Assembly (NCBI GenBank): GCA_902598525.1
Contig: CACKBZ010000001.1
Location: 1 to 64,000, forward strand
Reading direction: 5' to 3'
Length of the DNA stretch: 64,000 bases
Source: an uncultured Bacteroidota bacterium
Lineage (GTDB): Bacteria; Bacteroidota; Bacteroidia; Flavobacteriales; Flavobacteriaceae
The first letter of the stretch is position 1. Every line of letters begins with the position of its first letter. Positions 55,533 to 63,624 of this stretch are shown piece after piece. Below the pieces are notes generated by a model. The model searched no databases. It saw only the letters and a list, made by a program, of their open reading frames with translations, and was not told the DNA's origin. The translations under genes and the position numbers were made by a program.

Positions 55533-56800
55533 ATCAAAATGATCAAACACTTGCATTACATGCAGGTCACAACACAACAAAGACTGAGGGGACAAGAGCT
55601 GTTCCTATTTATCAAACTACATCTTATGTATTTAATGATACTGACCACGCTGCTAATTTATTTTCATTAGCAGAACCTGGATATATTTATACTAGACTAA
55701 ATAATCCAACAGCTGATATTCTTGAACAAAGATTGGCTTCTTTGGAAGGAGGAATCGCGGCAGTTGCAACATCATCAGGATCTGCTGCTCTGGCTACAAC
55801 TCTTTTAACATTATTGAAAACTGGAGATCATATTGTAGCCTCAAATAGTCTATATGGAGGAACTTATAATTTATTAAATGTTACACTTCCGAGGTATGGC
55901 ATAACCACAACATTTGTAGACCCTGATGATCAAAATAATTTTTCTCAAGCAATTAAAGAAAACACTAGGGCTGTATATATTGAAAGTATTGGTAATCCTA
56001 AACTGGATATATTAGATGTTGAATCCATATCCAAAATTGCCAAAAAGGCAAAACTCCCACTAATAGTTGATAACACTGTAGCTACTCCATATTTATTAAA
56101 ACCAATTGATTATGGTGCAGATATTGTAATTCACTCTACTACAAAATACATAACGGGAAATGGAACTTCAATAGGAGGTATTATAATTGATGCTGGTAGA
56201 TTTGACTGGAGTAGTGGACTATTTAGTGAATTCACTGAACCATCTGCCGGATATCATGGTCTTGTATATCATGATGCACTTGGACCTGCAGCATTTATTG
56301 CAAAAGTTAGAATTGAGGGACTAAGAGATCTTGGTAGTGCTCCAAGCCCGTTTAATTGCTTTCAAACAATTCAAGGATTAGAAACCCTATCTGTAAGAAT
56401 TAAGAAACACTCTGAGAATGCATTGAAAGTTGCAGAGTGGCTTGAAACTCAAGATGAGGTAGCATGGGTAAATTATCCAGGTCTCAAATCATCTAAATAT
56501 TATGATCTTTCAAAGAAATATCTAAAGGGAGGCCAAAGCGGAATTGTTACTTTTGGATTAAAAGGCGGGTTTGAGTCAGCAAAAAAATTGACAGATAGTA
56601 CCAAAATATTTTCTTTGCTTGCAAACTTTGGTGACTCCAAATCTTTAATAATTCATCCTTCAAGCACGACTCATCAACAATTAAATGAGGATCAGCAAAA
56701 ATCTACAGGGGTTACATCAGATCTAGTAAGGCTGAGTATAGGACTTGAAGACCCTAATGATCTAATTAATGATCTAAAAGAGGCAATTAAGTCTATATAA
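55529..56800 (+). CDS. metY: O-acetylhomoserine sulfhydrylase
   Basis: PLP enzyme that joins sulfide with O-acetylhomoserine to form homocysteine. Cys/Met-metabolism family, 423 residues, with GYIYTRLNNPT, the SSGSAA turn, the SNSLYGGT motif, the PLP lysine K206 in IHSTTKYITGNG, and HPSSTTHQQL near the C-terminus. A cysteine synthase side activity is common in this class. It overlaps metK (ATGA) and precedes metX by 1 bp, so the acetyl donor and sulfur steps are encoded together. Confidence 0.95.
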   Translation: MNQNDQTLALHAGHNTTKTEGTRAVPIYQTTSYVFNDTDHAANLFSLAEPGYIYTRLNNPTADILEQRLASLEGGIAAVATSSGSAALATTLLTLLKTGDHIVASNSLYGGTYNLLNVTLPRYGITTTFVDPDDQNNFSQAIKENTRAVYIESIGNPKLDILDVESISKIAKKAKLPLIVDNTVATPYLLKPIDYGADIVIHSTTKYITGNGTSIGGIIIDAGRFDWSSGLFSEFTEPSAGYHGLVYHDALGPAAFIAKVRIEGLRDLGSAPSPFNCFQTIQGLETLSVRIKKHSENALKVAEWLETQDEVAWVNYPGLKSSKYYDLSKKYLKGGQSGIVTFGLKGGFESAKKLTDSTKIFSLLANFGDSKSLIIHPSSTTHQQLNEDQQKSTGVTSDLVRLSIGLEDPNDLINDLKEAIKSI

Positions 56801-56801
56801 T

Positions 56802-57767
56802 TTGGAAGATGAATTAAAACATATTTTAATCGAAGATTTTGAAATTCAATCAGGATTCAAAATCAAAAAGATTGAACTTACGTATCAAATCTTTGGTATG
56901 CCTATTGGGAGTTCTCCAGTTATTCTTATAAATCATGCTTTGACTGGAAACTCACTTGTCTCAGGTAAGAATGGATGGTGGAAAGATATTGTAGGCGATA
57001 ATAAACCTGTAGATACAAAAAAATTTACTGTAATATGTTTTAATCTACCTGGTAATGGATTTAATGAAAATGGTTTTGATTATTCTCTAAATATTAATTT
57101 GGGTGATGTAGCCTTATTATTTATTGAGGCATTAGAAAAATTAAAAATTTCTAATTTATTTGCAATAACTGGAGGCTCAATTGGAGGATGTCTTACTTGG
57201 GAAATGTTAGCTATTAAAAATGATATTGCCGATAAAATAATCCCTATTGCTGCAGATTGGAAGGCTAATGATTGGTTAATCGCAAATACCTATCTCCAAG
57301 ATAGAATTCTTGAAAATTCTAAAAACCCAGTTGCAGATGCTAGAATTCATGCTATGACTTTCTACAGAACACCAAAGTCTTTAAATGAAAGATTTAAAAG
57401 AACAATAAATAATGATAAAGGTATATTTAATGTAGAATCATGGCTTGATCACCACGGAGTAAAGTTACATCAAAGATTTAGTCTTGATTCGTATAAATTT
57501 TTAAATAAACTATTAAGATCATCAGATATAACTAGAGATGGTATTAGTTTTGAGAGGAAAATTCAAAATGTAAAATCAAAAATAGATATAATATCAGTTG
57601 ATACTGATATATTCTTTCTTCCTGAGGAAGATTACGAAACTACATCTATTCTGAAGTCGAATAAAGTTCCTGTTAATAATCACATTATAAAATCAATTCA
57701 TGGACATGATGCTTTTTTAATTGAAACCAATCAAATTTCAGATATCTTTACAAAAATTTTAAAATAA
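56802..57767 (+). CDS. metX: Homoserine O-acetyltransferase-like alpha/beta hydrolase
   Basis: Acetylates homoserine for MetY (assigned from fold plus context). Alpha/beta hydrolase of 321 residues: INHALTGNS oxyanion segment, nucleophile S126 in GGSIGGCLTWEM, the acid in SVDTDIFFLPEED and His in IHGHDAFL. Length is below the usual 350-370 of MetX but the key motifs are all there. No ATG fits this frame before residue 33, so a TTG at 56802 is used. The last base of its stop is the first base of the next ATG (TAATG). Confidence 0.88.
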   Translation: MEDELKHILIEDFEIQSGFKIKKIELTYQIFGMPIGSSPVILINHALTGNSLVSGKNGWWKDIVGDNKPVDTKKFTVICFNLPGNGFNENGFDYSLNINLGDVALLFIEALEKLKISNLFAITGGSIGGCLTWEMLAIKNDIADKIIPIAADWKANDWLIANTYLQDRILENSKNPVADARIHAMTFYRTPKSLNERFKRTINNDKGIFNVESWLDHHGVKLHQRFSLDSYKFLNKLLRSSDITRDGISFERKIQNVKSKIDIISVDTDIFFLPEEDYETTSILKSNKVPVNNHIIKSIHGHDAFLIETNQISDIFTKILK

Positions 57768-58195
57768 TGGCAATTTACTTAGATAGAGTCAACGACAAAT
57801 ACCTATTTGAATTATCAAATGAAAATGGACATAAAGTTCATTTGGATAGAAAATACTCACCAGACTATCAAGTTCAAGGAGCCAGCCCAATGGAGCTTCT
57901 ACTTATGGGAGTTGCGGGTTGCAGTAGTATAGATATCATTTCTATTTTAGAAAAACAAAAGCTAGATCCTAAATCATACAAAATGGAAGTCAATGGTGAA
58001 AGAGAATCAGAACCAGGTAGACCTTATAAGAGGATTCATGTAAAACTATTGATTGAAGGAGAAATTCCAGGTGATAAAATAATTCGTGCAGCATCACTAA
58101 GTTTTGATAAGTATTGTTCCGTTTCTAAAAACCTTGAGAAATCAACTTTGATAGAACACTCAATTTATCTTAATGGAGAGCTTATCAAAAAATAG
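57767..58195 (+). CDS. OsmC family protein
   Basis: A 142-residue OsmC/Ohr-fold protein. Both redox-active cysteines are present, C50 in the VAGCSSIDI helix and a second in FDKYCSVSKNL. The family includes organic peroxide reductases, but many members have unknown thiol roles. Its place as fourth gene of the methionine operon suggests a function tied to sulfur metabolism; that is inference. It ends 48 bp before the pheA leader ATG. Confidence 0.92.
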   Translation: MAIYLDRVNDKYLFELSNENGHKVHLDRKYSPDYQVQGASPMELLLMGVAGCSSIDIISILEKQKLDPKSYKMEVNGERESEPGRPYKRIHVKLLIEGEIPGDKIIRAASLSFDKYCSVSKNLEKSTLIEHSIYLNGELIKK

Positions 58196-58204
58196 TCTAA
58201 AAAG

Positions 58205-58235
58205 TTTGATATTTTAAATACCTATCATACTTTTG
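58205..58235 (+). promoter_or_regulatory. Promoter of the pheA operon leader
   Basis: TTTG (58205-58208), a 19-base spacer and TACTTTTG (58228-58235), an exact fit to the Bacteroidota two-element promoter. The leader-peptide ATG follows after 7 bases. Confidence 0.7.
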
Positions 58236-58242
58236 TTAAGTA

Positions 58243-58302
58243 ATGAAACAAAATTTTAATTTTTATTATACATATTACTTCTCTCATCAGAAGGCAGGAT
58301 AA
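58243..58302 (+). CDS. Aromatic amino acid operon leader peptide
   Basis: A 19-codon reading frame, MKQNFNFYYTYYFSHQKAG, with Phe at positions 5, 7 and 13 and Tyr at 8, 9, 11 and 12. Seven of 19 codons are for the two end products of the operon it precedes, which is the hallmark of a ribosome-stalling leader. The aromatic run ends just as a 5-bp hairpin begins (CTTCT 58278-58282 with AGAAG 58289-58293), and the last codons supply the antiterminator arm. The ORF is not preceded by a Shine-Dalgarno motif and probably starts within a few bases of the mRNA end. Confidence 0.82.
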   Translation: MKQNFNFYYTYYFSHQKAG

Positions 58303-58330
58303 TTATGTGTAGTAAAAAATAAAATATAAT

Positions 58331-58358
58331 AGTCCTGTCAAATCAGGACTTTTTTTTT
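58331..58358 (+). terminator. Attenuator terminator before pheA
   Basis: A perfect 7-bp stem AGTCCTG / CAGGACT with a TCAAAT loop and a run of T to 58358, ending two bases before the pheA ATG. Its 5' arm can instead pair with GGCAGGA (58293-58299) at the end of the leader peptide frame, as TCCTGTC (58333-58339), forming the antiterminator. Confidence 0.88.
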
Positions 58359-58360
58359 AT

Positions 58361-59170
58361 ATGAAAGTGTCAATACAGGGAATTAAAGGTTCTTTCCATC
58401 ATATGGTGGCAAATGAGTACTTTGAATCTTTTGAATTACTAGAATGCTCAACCTTTGAAAATCTTGTTAAATCAATTGATAAGGAAGAATCTGATTTTGG
58501 TGTTATGGCAATTGAAAATTCAATTGTTGGATCAATACTTCCTAATTATGCACTAATTGATGAGTATAATTTATATATAACAGGAGAACATTATTTAAAT
58601 ATAAATCATAATTTAATGTGTCTGGCTGGGCAAAAAATTGATGAAATCTATGAAGTGCAATCACATCCAATGGCTTTACTTCAATGTTCAAAATTCTTTA
58701 ATAATTACCCTAATATTAAATTAATTGAGAGCGAGGATACAGCTTTATTTGCAAAAAAAATCAAAGATGAAGGAATGCTGGGTGTTGCTGCTATTGCAAG
58801 TAAAGATGCTTCAGAAATATATAATTTAGAAATTCTTAACGAGTCAATACAAACTATAAAAAATAACAAGACAAGATTTGTGATTCTTGAAAAAAAGAAA
58901 ACTAATGATGAATTCAATAAAGCTGCACTAAAGTTTATTCTAGATCATAAAAGAGGAAGTTTAGCTTCAGTTTTAAACATGATGAGTGATTGTAGTCTAA
59001 ATCTTACTAAGATTCAATCTTTACCAGTAATACAAACACCTGGCAAATACGCTTTTTTTGTTGATATTACTTTTAATTCAGTAGATAATTACACTAAAGC
59101 AAAAAAAATTATTGAGATAATGGCTCAAGAATTTAAAGTTTTAGGTGAATATAAAATTAAAGAATTATGA
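58361..59170 (+). CDS. pheA: Prephenate dehydratase
   Basis: Converts prephenate to phenylpyruvate for phenylalanine synthesis. A 269-residue stand-alone enzyme: N-terminal GIKGSFHHMVANEYF, VMAIENSIVGSI, the catalytic TRF motif (NKTRFVILEK), and a C-terminal ACT domain from about residue 190 with KRGSLASVLNMMSDCSLNLTKIQS that should bind phenylalanine for feedback control. No chorismate mutase is fused here; it is fused to the DAHP synthase two genes on. It is directly downstream of the attenuator and overlaps tyrA by 4 bp. Confidence 0.96.
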   Translation: MKVSIQGIKGSFHHMVANEYFESFELLECSTFENLVKSIDKEESDFGVMAIENSIVGSILPNYALIDEYNLYITGEHYLNINHNLMCLAGQKIDEIYEVQSHPMALLQCSKFFNNYPNIKLIESEDTALFAKKIKDEGMLGVAAIASKDASEIYNLEILNESIQTIKNNKTRFVILEKKKTNDEFNKAALKFILDHKRGSLASVLNMMSDCSLNLTKIQSLPVIQTPGKYAFFVDITFNSVDNYTKAKKIIEIMAQEFKVLGEYKIKEL

Positions 59171-60015
59171 ATGTAGGTGTAATTGGCCTGGGATTAATTG
59201 GAGGGTCTATAGCTTTAAAGATTAAGGAAATTGATACAAATACAGTTATCTATGGACTTGATAAAGATATGGACTCAATGAGTTATTCTTTAAGCAAAGG
59301 TATAATTGATAAAAAACTAGATATTAATTCAATTGATAACCTAAAATACATTTTTATTGCAATACCTGTAGATGCTATCAAAAGTGAAATAGAGTCAATA
59401 TTGAATAAAATCTCAAATGATACTTTGGTTGTTGACTTGGGTTCAACAAAGTATGAAATTTGTAAAAGAGTAGTAGATCATACTAATAGAAAAAATTTCC
59501 TAGCAGCTCATCCAATAGCTGGTACTGAGTTTTCAGGTCCATCAGCTGCAACTAAAAACCTTTTTGATAACAAAGTTTTAATTCTTTGTGAAACAGAAAA
59601 AACTGATCAAGACTTATTATTAAATGCTTTAAAAATTTTTGATTTGATGAATATGAATATTATCAACATGGACTCTATTGAACATGATAAGCATATAGCA
59701 TATGTTTCACACCTATCTCATATTTCTTCTTTTATGTTAGGAAAGACTGTTATGAACAAAGAAGAGGACCAAGATACAATTTATGATATGGCTGGGAGTG
59801 GATTTGAATCTACTGTTAGGTTAGCAAAGAGTTCTCCTGAAACATGGGCATCAATTTTCGTAGAAAATAAAAACAATATTGTTGAATCACTTAATGAGTA
59901 TATCTCCAATATTAATAATTTTAAAATTTTAATTGAAAACGGTGATAAAGAAAATTTAAGTGCTGAAATGAAAAAAATAAATGGTATTAAAGAAATACTT
60001 AACGGAATTAAATAA
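59167..60015 (+). CDS. tyrA: Prephenate dehydrogenase
   Basis: NAD(P)-dependent step to 4-hydroxyphenylpyruvate for tyrosine. Rossmann motif VIGLGLIGGSIAL at the N-terminus, VDLGSTKYEI, the substrate-site AAHPIAGTEFSGP, and the helix SHLSHISSFML. Length 282 without an ACT domain, so feedback control may rest on the attenuator and DAHP synthase. It overlaps pheA (ATGA) and is 6 bp from the next gene. Confidence 0.95.
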   Translation: MNVGVIGLGLIGGSIALKIKEIDTNTVIYGLDKDMDSMSYSLSKGIIDKKLDINSIDNLKYIFIAIPVDAIKSEIESILNKISNDTLVVDLGSTKYEICKRVVDHTNRKNFLAAHPIAGTEFSGPSAATKNLFDNKVLILCETEKTDQDLLLNALKIFDLMNMNIINMDSIEHDKHIAYVSHLSHISSFMLGKTVMNKEEDQDTIYDMAGSGFESTVRLAKSSPETWASIFVENKNNIVESLNEYISNINNFKILIENGDKENLSAEMKKINGIKEILNGIK

Positions 60016-60021
60016 ATAATT

Positions 60022-61104
60022 ATGGAAAATAAAAAAGAGTTTAGAAGTTGGTTAGACAAAATGAATCTAGGGCACCCATTGGTTATAGCTGGACCTTGTA
60101 GTGCTGAAACTGAAGAGCAAGTTTTAAAAATCGCTCATGACCTTAAAGACACGGATGTATCTGCATATAGGGCAGGAATATGGAAACCTAGAACTAGACC
60201 TGGTATGTTTGAAGGTGTTGGTGCAATTGGTTTAAACTGGTTAGAAAAAGTTAAAAAGGAAACCGGTCTTATGATTGCAACAGAAGTTGCAAATTCGGTT
60301 CATGTAGACCTTGCACTTAAACATGATGTTGATATATTATGGATTGGGGCTAGGTCTACGGTATCTCCATTTATTGTTCAGGAAATTGCAGATGCACTTA
60401 AAGGAACTGATAAAATTGTTTTAGTTAAGAATCCAGTTAATCCCGATTTAGCTCTTTGGCTGGGTGGTATTGAGAGAATTTACTCTTCAGATATAAACAA
60501 AATCGGAGTTATACACAGAGGATTCTCATCCTATGATAAATCTAAATATAGAAATAATCCAGAGTGGCAAATTGCAGTTGAACTTCAAAATAATTTTCCA
60601 GATCTACCATTAATATGTGACCCATCTCATATTGCTGGAAGAAGAGATTTAATTTTTGATTTAAGTCAATCTGCACTAGATTTAAATTTTGATGGGTTAA
60701 TGATTGAGACACACTGTGATCCAGATAATGCATGGAGTGATGCTGCTCAACAAGTAACCCCTGAACGATTAATAGAAATAATGAAAGATTTAACAATTAG
60801 AGAAAAGACTGCAGAAGGTGAAGATTATACAAATAAACTAAATAACCTTAGATCTCAAATTGATGTTGCAGATCAAAATTTATTGTCAACATTTGGAAAA
60901 AGGATGGAAGTTGCAAAAGAGATTGGTCAGCTAAAATCTGATAATAATGTAGCCATTTTACAAAATAAAAGATGGAATGAAATTCTTGGAAAGATGATTT
61001 TAGATGGTGAAGAACATGGGTTAAGTGAAGAATTCATTTTAAGAGTTTTTAAAGCAATTCATCAAGAATCAATTAATAATCAAAAAAAAATATTAAATAA
61101 ATAA
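60022..61104 (+). CDS. Bifunctional DAHP synthase / chorismate mutase
   Basis: A fusion enzyme: residues 1-260 are a DAHP synthase barrel of the KdsA-related type (VIAGPCSAETEEQVL, AGIWKPRTRPGMFEGVG, VKNPVNPD, CDPSHIAGRRDL), and residues 270-360 are an AroQ-type chorismate mutase (NLRSQIDVADQNLLSTFGKRMEVAKEIGQLK). It joins the first step of the shikimate pathway to the branch toward Phe and Tyr, which fits the operon. Fused forms of this order are well known in Bacteroidota and Bacilli relatives. A PLP aminotransferase gene follows 8 bp on. Confidence 0.95.
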   Translation: MENKKEFRSWLDKMNLGHPLVIAGPCSAETEEQVLKIAHDLKDTDVSAYRAGIWKPRTRPGMFEGVGAIGLNWLEKVKKETGLMIATEVANSVHVDLALKHDVDILWIGARSTVSPFIVQEIADALKGTDKIVLVKNPVNPDLALWLGGIERIYSSDINKIGVIHRGFSSYDKSKYRNNPEWQIAVELQNNFPDLPLICDPSHIAGRRDLIFDLSQSALDLNFDGLMIETHCDPDNAWSDAAQQVTPERLIEIMKDLTIREKTAEGEDYTNKLNNLRSQIDVADQNLLSTFGKRMEVAKEIGQLKSDNNVAILQNKRWNEILGKMILDGEEHGLSEEFILRVFKAIHQESINNQKKILNK

Positions 61105-61112
61105 TCTATAAA

Positions 61113-62294
61113 ATGTTATCAGATAAAATAAAGTCTTTGCCGATATCTCAGACTGTTGCAATGACAGCTAAAGCACATGATTTAAAAAACCAAGGAATAG
61201 ATGTTATAACTCTAAGTGCAGGTGAGCCTGACTTTAATGTTCCAGATTACATAAAAGAAGCAGCAGTTGAAGCTATTAACGATAATTATCATAAATATTC
61301 TCCAGTTGATGGTTATCTTGATTTAAAAAAAGCAATTTGTAAAAAATTTAAAAGAGATAACAACTTAAATTATGATGTAGACCAAATAGTTGTTTCGACA
61401 GGGGCAAAACAATCAATTGCAAATGTATGTATGTCACTTATTAATAAAGGTGATGAAGTTTTAATACCTACACCATATTGGGTAAGTTATAGCGCTATGG
61501 TTGAACTAGCTGAAGGAGTACCTGTATTTATAAATCCTGATGAAGACTCAAATTATAAAATTACTGCTCAACAACTTGATTCTGCAATTACAGATAAAAC
61601 CAAAATGTTGATGCTTAATTCACCTAATAACCCAAGTGGATCAGTTTTTACTGAACAAGAATATCTTGAATTTTCAAAAGTTCTTTTAAAATATCCGAAT
61701 ATAATTATAGTGTCAGATGAAATTTATGAACACATAAATTATGGAGTAAAATCTGTAAGTTTTGCAAGCTTACCCGGAATGTATGATAGAACAGTTTCTG
61801 TAAATGGAATTTCAAAAGCCTATGCAATGACTGGTTGGAGAATAGGTTATTTGGGAGCGCCTAAAGTAATAGCTAAAGCTTGTAACAAAATGCAAGGTCA
61901 AATAACAAGTGGAGCAAATTGCATTGCTCAAAGAGCTACAATTAAAGCACTTGAAGAGTCTCCTGAAAAAATTCAATACATGGTTGACGAATTTAAGATT
62001 AGAAGAGATTTTATAATAGATCTTGTAACAAAAATTAATGGTTTTAATATTAAACAACCACCCATGGGGGCATTCTATATTTTTCCAAATATTTCAGAAT
62101 TATTTGGTAAAACATTTAAGGGTGTAACTGTAAATAATGCAAATGATTTATCAATGCTTATTCTTGAAAAAGCACATGTAGCAACAGTTCCTGGAGACGC
62201 TTTTGGTTATCCTAACTGTATTAGAATTTCTTATTCGGCTTCAAGAGAACAAATTGAGGAGGCAATAAAAAGAATAAAAGACTTATTATCTTGA
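61113..62294 (+). CDS. Class I/II PLP-dependent aminotransferase (aspartate/aromatic type)
   Basis: Probably performs the last transamination to Phe or Tyr, given its place. A 393-residue fold-type I enzyme with LSAGEPDFNVPDYI, the Y/H/K substrate segment KYSPVDGYLDLK, NSPNNPSG, the Schiff-base lysine K235 in NGISKAYAMTGWR and IRISYSASREQIEEA. The sequence is closest to AspC-like subgroup Igamma, so aspartate may also be a substrate. Its TGA overlaps the TTG start of rsmG. Confidence 0.94.
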   Translation: MLSDKIKSLPISQTVAMTAKAHDLKNQGIDVITLSAGEPDFNVPDYIKEAAVEAINDNYHKYSPVDGYLDLKKAICKKFKRDNNLNYDVDQIVVSTGAKQSIANVCMSLINKGDEVLIPTPYWVSYSAMVELAEGVPVFINPDEDSNYKITAQQLDSAITDKTKMLMLNSPNNPSGSVFTEQEYLEFSKVLLKYPNIIIVSDEIYEHINYGVKSVSFASLPGMYDRTVSVNGISKAYAMTGWRIGYLGAPKVIAKACNKMQGQITSGANCIAQRATIKALEESPEKIQYMVDEFKIRRDFIIDLVTKINGFNIKQPPMGAFYIFPNISELFGKTFKGVTVNNANDLSMLILEKAHVATVPGDAFGYPNCIRISYSASREQIEEAIKRIKDLLS

Positions 62295-62911
62295 CTGAAA
62301 TAAATAAATTTTTTCCAAAATTAAATCAAGAGAAAAAAGAAAAGTATTATAAACTTATCCAATTATATAAATACTGGAATTCAAAGGTGAATTTAATTTC
62401 TAGAAAGGATATAGATAATCTAGAAATTAATCATATACTTCACTCGTTGTCTATTGCAAAAATTGTAAGCTTCAAAGATTCAACCTCAGTGCTTGATGTT
62501 GGAACAGGCGGAGGTCTTCCGGGTATACCTTTAGCAATTTTTTTCCCAAAAGCTAATTTCACATTAATAGACAGTATTGGGAAAAAAATAAAAGTTGTAA
62601 AATCAATATGTAGCGAGTTATCAATAAACAACGTAGATGCTGTAAATGATAGAGTAGAAAATCATCTAGATCATTATGACTTTATATTATCAAGGGCTGT
62701 TACTAGAATGGATAAATTTTATAAACTAGTCAATAAAAATTTTAGATATGATTCATCAGATAAAATGAAAAATGGAATAATTTCATTGAAAGGTGGTGAT
62801 CTATATGAAGAGTTAAAAGATTTCAATAAAAAAAAAATTTATGATATAAATAAATATTTTAATCACGAATTCTTTAAAACAAAAAAGATTATATATATCC
62901 CTTTTCAATAA
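62291..62911 (+). CDS. rsmG: 16S rRNA (guanine527-N7)-methyltransferase
   Basis: Methylates G527 of 16S rRNA. Rossmann core with LDVGTGGGLPGIPLAIFFP, preceded by the family helix YWNSKVNLISRKDIDNLEINHILHSL and followed by SRAVTRM. TTG start at 62291, four bases inside the end of the aminotransferase (TTGA); there is no ATG before residue 142, so the start is compelled. Length 206. Coupling to the aromatic operon is by overlap, not by pathway. Confidence 0.94.
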   Translation: MTEINKFFPKLNQEKKEKYYKLIQLYKYWNSKVNLISRKDIDNLEINHILHSLSIAKIVSFKDSTSVLDVGTGGGLPGIPLAIFFPKANFTLIDSIGKKIKVVKSICSELSINNVDAVNDRVENHLDHYDFILSRAVTRMDKFYKLVNKNFRYDSSDKMKNGIISLKGGDLYEELKDFNKKKIYDINKYFNHEFFKTKKIIYIPFQ

Positions 62912-62917
62912 TAAATT

Positions 62918-63622
62918 ATGTTTCAAAAAATAATTTTTACATTTTTAAGCTTTCTAGTCCTTTATAGTTGTATAAGAGTTGATGATAAACCAACAACTAA
63001 AATTGAACCTTCAGAAGAATTAAAAGTTGAAATAATAAAAGAAGAAATAATTGAAGATCCTAAAAATGATTTAAAGCTTACTGATGAAAATATTATTGAA
63101 TTTTTATATGAGTATGAAAAAAATAATAAAGAGAATAAAGTCAGAATTTATACTGACTTTGGACAAATTGAAATATTACTATATAATAATACACCATACC
63201 ATAGATCGAACTTCATTTTCTTGGCTAAGAAAAAGTATTTTGAAGGAACCCAATTTTATAGAGTTATAAATAATTTTGTTATTCAAGCCGGAAATAGTGA
63301 TAATATTTCTGTTTCCAATAAGAGAAAAAATATTGGAAAGTATCTACTTCCAAATGATTTCAATAAAGGACACTTCCATAAAAGAGGAGCTATAAGTATG
63401 CCAAGTACCTCATTAGACAATCCATATAAAATGGCGTCACCTTTTGAATTTTTTATTGTCCAAAAAAAAGATGGAGCAAATCATTTAGATGGGAACTATA
63501 CTGTTTTTGGAGAAGTTATAAAAGGAATGGATACAGTTGATAGAATAGCATCTATTCCAACAGATGAAATGGATTGGCCAATAAAAAATGTTTACATTAA
63601 TAAAGTTGAAATAATTGATTAA
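62918..63622 (+). CDS. Peptidyl-prolyl cis-trans isomerase lipoprotein (cyclophilin type)
   Basis: Folding catalyst anchored in the envelope; lipobox VLYSC (C18). After an acidic linker of about 45 residues comes a cyclophilin domain: YTDFGQIEILLYNNTPYHRSNF, FYRVINNFVIQAGN with the catalytic Arg, RGAISMPS and GNYTVFGEVIKGMDTVDRIA. The catalytic set is intact. Length 234. It ends 2 bp before the convergent pruA end. Confidence 0.93.
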   Translation: MFQKIIFTFLSFLVLYSCIRVDDKPTTKIEPSEELKVEIIKEEIIEDPKNDLKLTDENIIEFLYEYEKNNKENKVRIYTDFGQIEILLYNNTPYHRSNFIFLAKKKYFEGTQFYRVINNFVIQAGNSDNISVSNKRKNIGKYLLPNDFNKGHFHKRGAISMPSTSLDNPYKMASPFEFFIVQKKDGANHLDGNYTVFGEVIKGMDTVDRIASIPTDEMDWPIKNVYINKVEIID

Positions 63623-63624
63623 AA

